The notes beneath the pieces were generated by a model. That model had not been told where the DNA came from. It saw only the letters and a list, made by a program, of their open reading frames with translations, and made no database searches. A stretch of DNA of 64,000 nucleotides from Chaetoderma sp. LZ-2023a (taxonomy: Eukaryota; Mollusca; Caudofoveata; Chaetodermatida; Chaetodermatidae): assembly GCA_034401795.1 (NCBI GenBank), contig CM067367.1:55120384-55184383 (forward strand). The letters are read 5' to 3'. Positions 58,466 to 64,000 of this stretch are shown here, one piece after another. Every line of letters starts with the position of its first letter. Positions within the stretch are counted from its first letter, which is position 1. A program made the position numbers and the translations under genes.

Positions 58466-61081
58466 TTCATTTGACCAAGATTTAGCAGGAGATCATTGAT
58501 GTATGCTTTGTAGTCGTAGGCACTCGCGACACCTCCTTGTCTCATGCCATGCAGAATATCAAAATGCTCGCTGACCTGCCCATGGTGTTTAATTCTTGTT
58601 GTCAGATTTTGATATGAAAGCAGTTTCAAATGGAGCCAAATGCCATTGAGCCCATAGTTATGATATTTCCTGATCAGAGAGTCGTGATTGACAACAACGA
58701 AGGCCTTTTGAGTGTCAATTGTTGCGATGTACAGTAACGAGTGATTGCGATTTGCTTCTAGTAAAGATTCAGTTATTATCACTGATGCCATAGTAGGTGA
58801 GACACCGTCTGTGAAGCCAAATTGGAGATAAACCTGGTTCGTATCGACGAATGTCATCAAAATTGGATATATGCACATAGTCCACTATGAGCTTTGACAG
58901 GTGCTGAACAGGTTGTCTGCACTGGATTGCTACGAGGTGATAAAAAAGCTGAGAATCTGTGGATGATGCAGTAGATATCTGGTTGTACAGCTTTTCTCTG
59001 GATTCTGCTGCTGCTTTGCATTGGATGCGGCACACATTCTTAGTAGCTGTCTTGTGTTCTACAGAGGCTCGATGAGAAGCACCAGGTTTGCCAGCTTCCT
59101 TCCAGAGGTAGTAAGCTTTACGTGAGATTTTGATTGCTTCTACTACATCTTGAGTCATGATGCTCCCTTTTCTGGCTAGTTTTGTTGTTTTTTTGTGGGA
59201 CATTTGCTTTGGCAGCAGACTTCATAGTGTTCATTAGGTGTTGAATGGCTGTGTCTATGTCAGCAGTACAATTGAGTGAGTAATCTTGGTCTAGCATTGA
59301 CAAAACTTCTTCTGAATATGTGTAGTCGCACTTGGTCCAGCAAGTTCAGGATATGACAGGGTTTCTTCTTCATTGCTGCTTTAACTAGGGCCACTTCTTG
59401 TACTGTCACACTTACAGCTACATGGCTTGATGAGTTGGTCGGTGAACTATCCTTTCTGCTGATACTTAAGTCTGTTAGGAGTCTGTTGTCTGAACTAAAG
59501 ATGTAGTCGATCTGCAAACTGTAACGACCACACTTTGAGTAGAATGTACTTTGGTTGCCGGGCTCACCTCCTTGGAAGAGTTTAAGTTCTTTGACAAAGG
59601 CTTTCAGATGGCGGCTAAATGAATCAGTTCATTGATCAGTGAGTGATTCGTTGAAGTCTCCACCAACTATAACAGTATAGGTGGTGTGATACTGGTTATG
59701 TAACTCATTCAATTCATCCAGGATTTTGCTGTATTCGTGAAGCAAGTGTGATCCTCTGCAAGAGCAGTAAACCGATATGATGCATAGAGGAGGAGTGCAG
59801 TTCATCAAAATAATGCATACTCTGTCGCTTCTTGCCTCAGCAGTTTCTATCATATAATTTAAATCCTTCTTCCAGAAAATTGGTGTGACACCGTGTCCAT
59901 GTGAACGCTGTTTGAGTATTGAGTAATGTCTCATTCTGGTTTGATAGATTGTTTAATTTGAGTTTGATCAATTCGATGTCCACCATTAGTTGGTTACTCA
60001 CAGAAGTTGAAACAGATTGGTTCAGATTGGCTAGCTCTGGTATTTATTGCTTGTATCGGAATATAGCTTTGAACTGTTGAATCTTTATGGATAGTGTCCG
60101 TTGATGGGCCATTTTGGATAGTGTTTAGTAAACTACAGCTGGCACATATGTAGGGTCTACGTTGGTCTTTTATATGAAGATTAAATTCACTCGGGATCAT
60201 GTTCGTGCATTCGATATGGGTCCAGTTTAGGCATATACTGTATTCAATTGAGTCCTGTGTTGTGGTTACTACCTGGTCACAAGTCGAAGAGTAAGAAGAA
60301 TCATTGTCTATGATTTTACCTTGAACTGTAGGAATTGTTGAGATATCAATATTATTTGGGATTTTGCTACTGGTATCTCTTGACGCTCTCTCTCTCTAAT
60401 GGACTGTGCGTAGTAGTCTGTACATTGGTACTCTTCTCCATGATGATAGCTGGACTATGTATGGTGGTATTGCTGGTAATTCTTCCTCAATCTGATTGAA
60501 GCTTACAGATGGTACTACAACGTTTATACTGTTCGTTTACCATTTTGTTTACTTGTTGAGCTTTGAGCACCTTCATCTTTCTCAACTTGCTTAGCAGCTG
60601 CTGTTTGCTTGTTTAATCCTTGTGTCTGTTTGATCGAAGACAGGGCAATTTGTATGTCATGCTCAAGTTGATTGTCACAATTACTCAGATATTGCGTCTT
60701 CAACCAGTGAGCAAAAGATGGAATAAATGCTGAGTAAAAATCCTGCATAAGCTTTCCATTGATTTGAGCTCTAGATGATGTATTGAAGATGTTTAGTGAG
60801 CACATTGATTGGGAGTTCTTTTTTCCAATTTTTACGATCCTTTCAACAATTGATCCCTGCTGGTCCCTCCTGTTCTCACCTTGTATTATGCTGAACAAGC
60901 TTCTTTCACTTTGAAGAAAGATATCAGTACATTCGTTGAATAGCTCTAGAGCTGCGGCTGAGAGTTCAATTATACATTGATTTCCACCATCTTTCCAGGT
61001 TATTATTATGGAGGCTCTCTTCGTATGGGTCAGTTTCTTCTCAAGCGCTTTAGATTTATTGATGGCATAGTCTTTTGTCAC
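58450..61081 (-). pseudogene. LINE, minus strand: ORF1-like, endonuclease and truncated RT
   Basis: In minus-strand order: an ORF1-like frame (61081-60524) rich in Lys and Gln with no zinc knuckle seen; then APE-type endonuclease pieces with HGHGVTPIFWKKDL, CIISVYCSCRGSH, VIVGGDFNESL (about 59640, the catalytic GDFN) and MQIDYIFSSDNRLL (about 59500, the DYIF block). The linker region (59300-58900) follows, then the RT start LQFGFTDGVSPTMASVIITE, IATIDTQKAFVVVNHDSL and GMRQGGVASAYDYKAYIND. It stops there (about 58470), so the ADD motif and the C-terminus are missing. Multiple frame changes. Related to the plus-strand LINE it abuts (shared RQGG..SA block). Confidence 0.85.
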
Positions 61082-62105
61082 CTTGGAACTTGCTTGTGGT
61101 CAATAGCAGTTTCGGCTTCTGTAGTTAACATTTCTGGTTCGAGTGCTCCGTCTTATTTCACTATCTGGTCCCATGCTGAGTGATGTGCCTCCAGGAATAG
61201 CAATTGCATTTGGCAGATCCATGTGTGATTGGTATGTTAAAAGAATACAGGATTGCTAGAACTAATACTGTTCTGTATACAGATTCATCAGGATAAGCTA
61301 TTTAAAACTGATTAAAGGTAAAATTGTTCAGTAGTTTTTTCTGTTAAAGTTGTTCGTAAACTTTCATGCATTTCAGTAGATTAAAATAATGAACAGCATT
61401 AAAATCATAGTGATGTTTAGTGTTTCTGTTAAAAAGTTCGATCACAGGATGAAGATATTAAAACATGATGTATAATGTTAAAACATATAGTAACTGGCGA
61501 TGACACCATGAAAGACAAGCGTGGTGACACGTGAGTGTGTATGAGATCACAATGCAGACGTAAACATGATCACGACAATGATGACAAAATGTGAAGGTTA
61601 AAAGCATAAGATGAATGCGGTATCATATTCATAAGATGAGTGTGGTATCGTATCGAGATCTGGTACCGTATCGCAGGATGATGAAGCCTGTGTGGAATGT
61701 TAGTTATCACAGTTAATGATCACAGAAGCGACAGTAGATGTTCACATGACAGATACAATGTAGCGGCACAACATGAAGATGGTGACGGTGATACACACAT
61801 GGATGATATGACCGGTAGGTCTCGGGTCTGTAGTCACGAAAACTGGTGTCACAAGTAATACATACAGTTGTGAAGCGATCTTCCGACGAAATGTTAATAA
61901 AAAGACAGTCTTTAGTAGAAATAGCACTGTACATGCTTGGCGGATGATAAACAATGTAAAAGTCATTAAAACTTGCGCGCAAAATATGATAACAAAATGT
62001 GAAATTTTAAAAACAATCAAATCGTTTATTGTGCATACAGTGTAAAGTCCTAGAATCATTTGTACGAGATGCTATCCTGAATGACTTATAACAATACAAC
62101 CTGCC
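61082..62105. other. No gene recognised
   Basis: Simple AT-rich sequence with GATGATGACAATGATGAC-like short repeats. Minus-strand frames at 61713-62059 have no motif. Possibly the 5' UTR of the minus-strand LINE near 61.1 kb. Confidence 0.35.
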
Positions 62106-62107
62106 AT

Positions 62108-62256
62108 CAACATGCCAGCATGGATTTAGGCCCAACAGATCTTGTAAGACCCAGTTACTGGATTATTTGGAAATAGTGAGCCAACTGCTAGACATTAGCG
62201 AGCCAGTGGAAATAATCTATTTAGACCTCAAGAAAGCTTTCCAAGCACGCCTGCCC
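62108..62256 (+). pseudogene. CR1-like LINE RT fragment (N-terminal palm)
   Basis: HGFRPNRSCKTQLLDYLE, then VEIIYLDLKKAFQ: the GFR.NRSC..QL block and the first catalytic Asp (YLDLKKAF) of a CR1/Rex-type RT. It breaks off at a poly-C run (62256-62269). Confidence 0.85.
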
Positions 62257-62660
62257 CCCCCCCCCCCACGGGCCTGGTTAGGACGATATGCATGTATAAA
62301 GCCAAGCCATATATGAGAGGTTCGTAAAATGACTAAGTCTGTGAGATAACCTAGCACGCATTCGCTGGCGTCAGCGATTGCTAGCCAACGCGCATTAGTG
62401 CTGGCGAGAAATAGCATCTTATTTTGTACCAAGTTGGTACACGTAATTACTTTAAATTGCACCTTTCTCGCGGTTCTTGGGCTCAATCATGACCGGAATG
62501 AGGATTCCAAATCTCTTTACTATTTTTAAACTGGTCCAGAATTGACCGAGTTATAGCTAATTGAGCCAGCAAATTCCTTTCAAAATATAGACTCCCATAG
62601 TCTTAGCGCATGCATGCTCTAACGTGACCTGCTTCCATGCCTCTGAAGCTCGCTAGCTTT
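62257..62660. other. Foreign segment replacing the RT core
   Basis: Poly-C run followed by about 390 bp without RT similarity, including CGCTGGCGTCAGCGATTGC..GCCAACGCG. It separates the two LINE fragments in the position where the ADD-containing core should be. Nature unknown. Confidence 0.45.
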
Positions 62661-63195
62661 AACATAGGAGAAGCATGTTGAAATTATTACTAGCAGGGTA
62701 GCAAAAAGCACTGGCATCATTCGCAGACTGAAACCCTATTTAACACATAATATTATTAAAAACCTGTGCTGCACAAGGATGCTTCCTCACATCACCTACT
62801 GCAATGCTATCTGGACTAATACATCTGAAGCTAGACTAAAAAACTAAAATCTCTGCAAAACTATTTTCACAAACAGCCTGCTATCTTTAAATCAGATACG
62901 TTCTTAAAACTTGAGGACATTGGAGGGCTCCAATTATACACAATCTTAAGGGACTTCCATTATGGCAACTTACCCTTATCCTTATCTAACATCTTTACGC
63001 TCAATACACAATTGCATCCTCACAACACAAGAACAAGAAATAGCCCCCACTCAACACACCACCAAACAAAAGCAGCACAATAAAAACCCTCATACAAAGC
63101 AATTCAGCCATGGAATAATACAGTCACAAGTCCACGCACAGACATCATAAAGCTACAGTCTTTTAAGCAGAGTATCAAAAATTATTATAGAAAAT
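62661..63195 (+). pseudogene. CR1-like LINE C-terminal fragment
   Basis: SRVAKSTGIIRRLKPYL, MLPHITYCNAIWTNT (thumb region), TFLKLEDIGGLQLYTI, SLSNIFTLNTQLHPHNTRTR and SFKQSIKNYY follow in the order typical of CR1/Rex-clade termini. Several stops and shifts. The 3' end runs towards an (ATA)n tract at 63277. Confidence 0.82.
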
Positions 63196-63276
63196 TATAG
63201 AAAACTTCTATAGACTCTGGAAAACACTCACCATCATGGCATGCTATTCTCATATTTGCACCCAGTCACCAGAACA

Positions 63277-63344
<68 letters not shown>

Positions 63345-63365
63345 TAATAATATTAATAATAATAT
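63277..63365 (+). repeat. (ATA)n microsatellite, probable LINE tail
   Basis: About 27 ATA/ATT triplets about 80 bp after the last recognisable CR1-like codons. Simple-repeat 3' tails are usual for CR1-related LINEs. Confidence 0.85.
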
Positions 63366-63590
63366 CTGTCATAATGGTAACTACCAAACTACTACCTCTA
63401 CCATCACAGCCTAAAAAATTCTAATACTTTGTCAATGATAATAAGAATATGTAATATAGAATTATTAACTTAAGCAAGATAAGCACACATCCCTCTGGCA
63501 TGTCTTTCCCTGTAAACATGTTGTAAATTACCATATGTCTATTAACTGTTGGACTGCTGCAAGCCACCGGACAATAATTACAATTGGCAA

Positions 63591-63706
63591 TGACTCTGGA
63601 TTGAATGAGTACTTTGGAAACAATTTGACTGACAGTTGCTGGTGGCTTAGGCACTGGCAACTTTCGGTCAAATTGTTTTAGAGATACTCAGCATACTCTG
63701 AGTTAG
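63591..63706. repeat. Hairpin MITE family B, second copy
   Basis: TGACTCTGGA..ACAATTTGACTGACAGTTGC, loop GGTGGCTTAGGCACTGGC, and the return arm to TACTCTGAGTTAGG. The flank CCCCATGGAAAATGTAGAC matches the copy at 5172-5286, as does GCGAGACAGTTAACTA further out, so the repeat unit extends beyond the hairpin on the right. Confidence 0.75.
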
Positions 63707-63759
63707 GCCCCCATGGAAAATGTAGACTGCAGAGGCTTGGCAGCGAGACAGTTAACTAT

Positions 63760-64000
63760 ATGTATATATAGGACTATAACATGTTAACCTTATGTGTTCA
63801 CTATTCTTATGTCTTATATTGTTGCTATATGTTATATGTAGGGGTCCAGTGCCACATAGGCTCTGCCTTTGGTGGACTACCTGTTGTGAAACTGTAAACA
63901 TATATTGTATATCAAAATAAATAATCTTGAGCTTGAACTTGAACTTGAACTCAAACATAGCAAAGAAGATTATGCTTGATAACAACACTGCTAGGATGGG
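63760..64000. other. Window end, no gene recognised
   Basis: TATATGTATATATAGGACTATAACATG and an AATAAATAATC near 63917, followed by TTGAACTTGAACTTGAACTC short repeats. This may be the polyadenylation region of an off-window transcript; not resolvable. Confidence 0.3.

Noticed and set aside
62217-62486. Minus-strand frame with Gly-rich tail
   Set aside because: It arises from a poly-C run and the complement of a LINE fragment; no motif.
63236-63424. Poly-Ile open frame
   Set aside because: It is translation of the (ATA)n tract.

Overview
This is animal (metazoan) genomic DNA. It has an AT-rich background, spliced genes with GT-AG introns, several classes of eukaryotic transposon, and microsatellites. 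No bacterial gene organisation, rRNA, tRNA gene or CRISPR array was seen. The repeat style suggests a marine invertebrate, most likely a lophotrochozoan such as a mollusc or brachiopod: DIRS-type retroelements, hairpin MITEs, arrays rich in TGACCTTTGACCT, and repeats ending in GGCC..CAGGTGAGCT. The sequence alone does not settle the species.

Two cellular genes are supported, both on the minus strand. At 2486-3031 is the first coding exon of an aquaporin (182 codons, first NPA box present). It ends at a GTAAGT donor just before the second NPA half, whose exon is not in the window. The main gene is an EMC8/EMC9 homologue (ER membrane protein complex subunit). I assembled it from five exons at 56635-56441, 35119-35043, 31576-31507, 29420-29329 and 26978-26807. 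All splice sites are canonical, the reading phases match at every junction, and the product is 201 residues. The gene covers about 30 kb, because intron 1 alone is about 21 kb and is full of transposons.

Layout. 0-5 kb: hairpin MITE pieces, a 150-bp tandem repeat, a CCAACCAACCAG minisatellite and the aquaporin exon. 5.7-7.5 kb: a compound fold-back element whose arms carry repeated E-box palindromes. 8-13.5 kb: LINE fragment, degenerate repeats and a satellite built on TGACCTTTGACCT. 13.5-22 kb: hairpin MITEs, two tRNA-type SINE copies and a LINE reverse-transcriptase relic. 22-36 kb: the EMC8/9 3' half, crowded with two TTAA-flanked hairpin MITE families and the CRE-bearing MITE family. 33.4-39 kb: a TIR element, a broken second copy of it, and a nearly intact Tc1 element with one stop codon. 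39-52 kb: DIRS relics (tyrosine recombinase, then RNase H, RT and gag). The RT is interrupted by two hAT-like insertions with 8-bp target duplications, and one of them carries a further TA-flanked insertion. 52-54.5 kb: a gag fragment bracketed by direct repeats, then a tandem repeat. 55-61 kb: LINE fragments around EMC8/9 exon 1, with two related LINEs meeting tail to tail. 62-63.4 kb: a CR1-like LINE with an (ATA)n tail.

No intact new multigene system was found. The notable material is transposon biology: nested insertions, a compound fold-back element, and MITEs that spread transcription-factor-like palindromes through the introns of a housekeeping gene.
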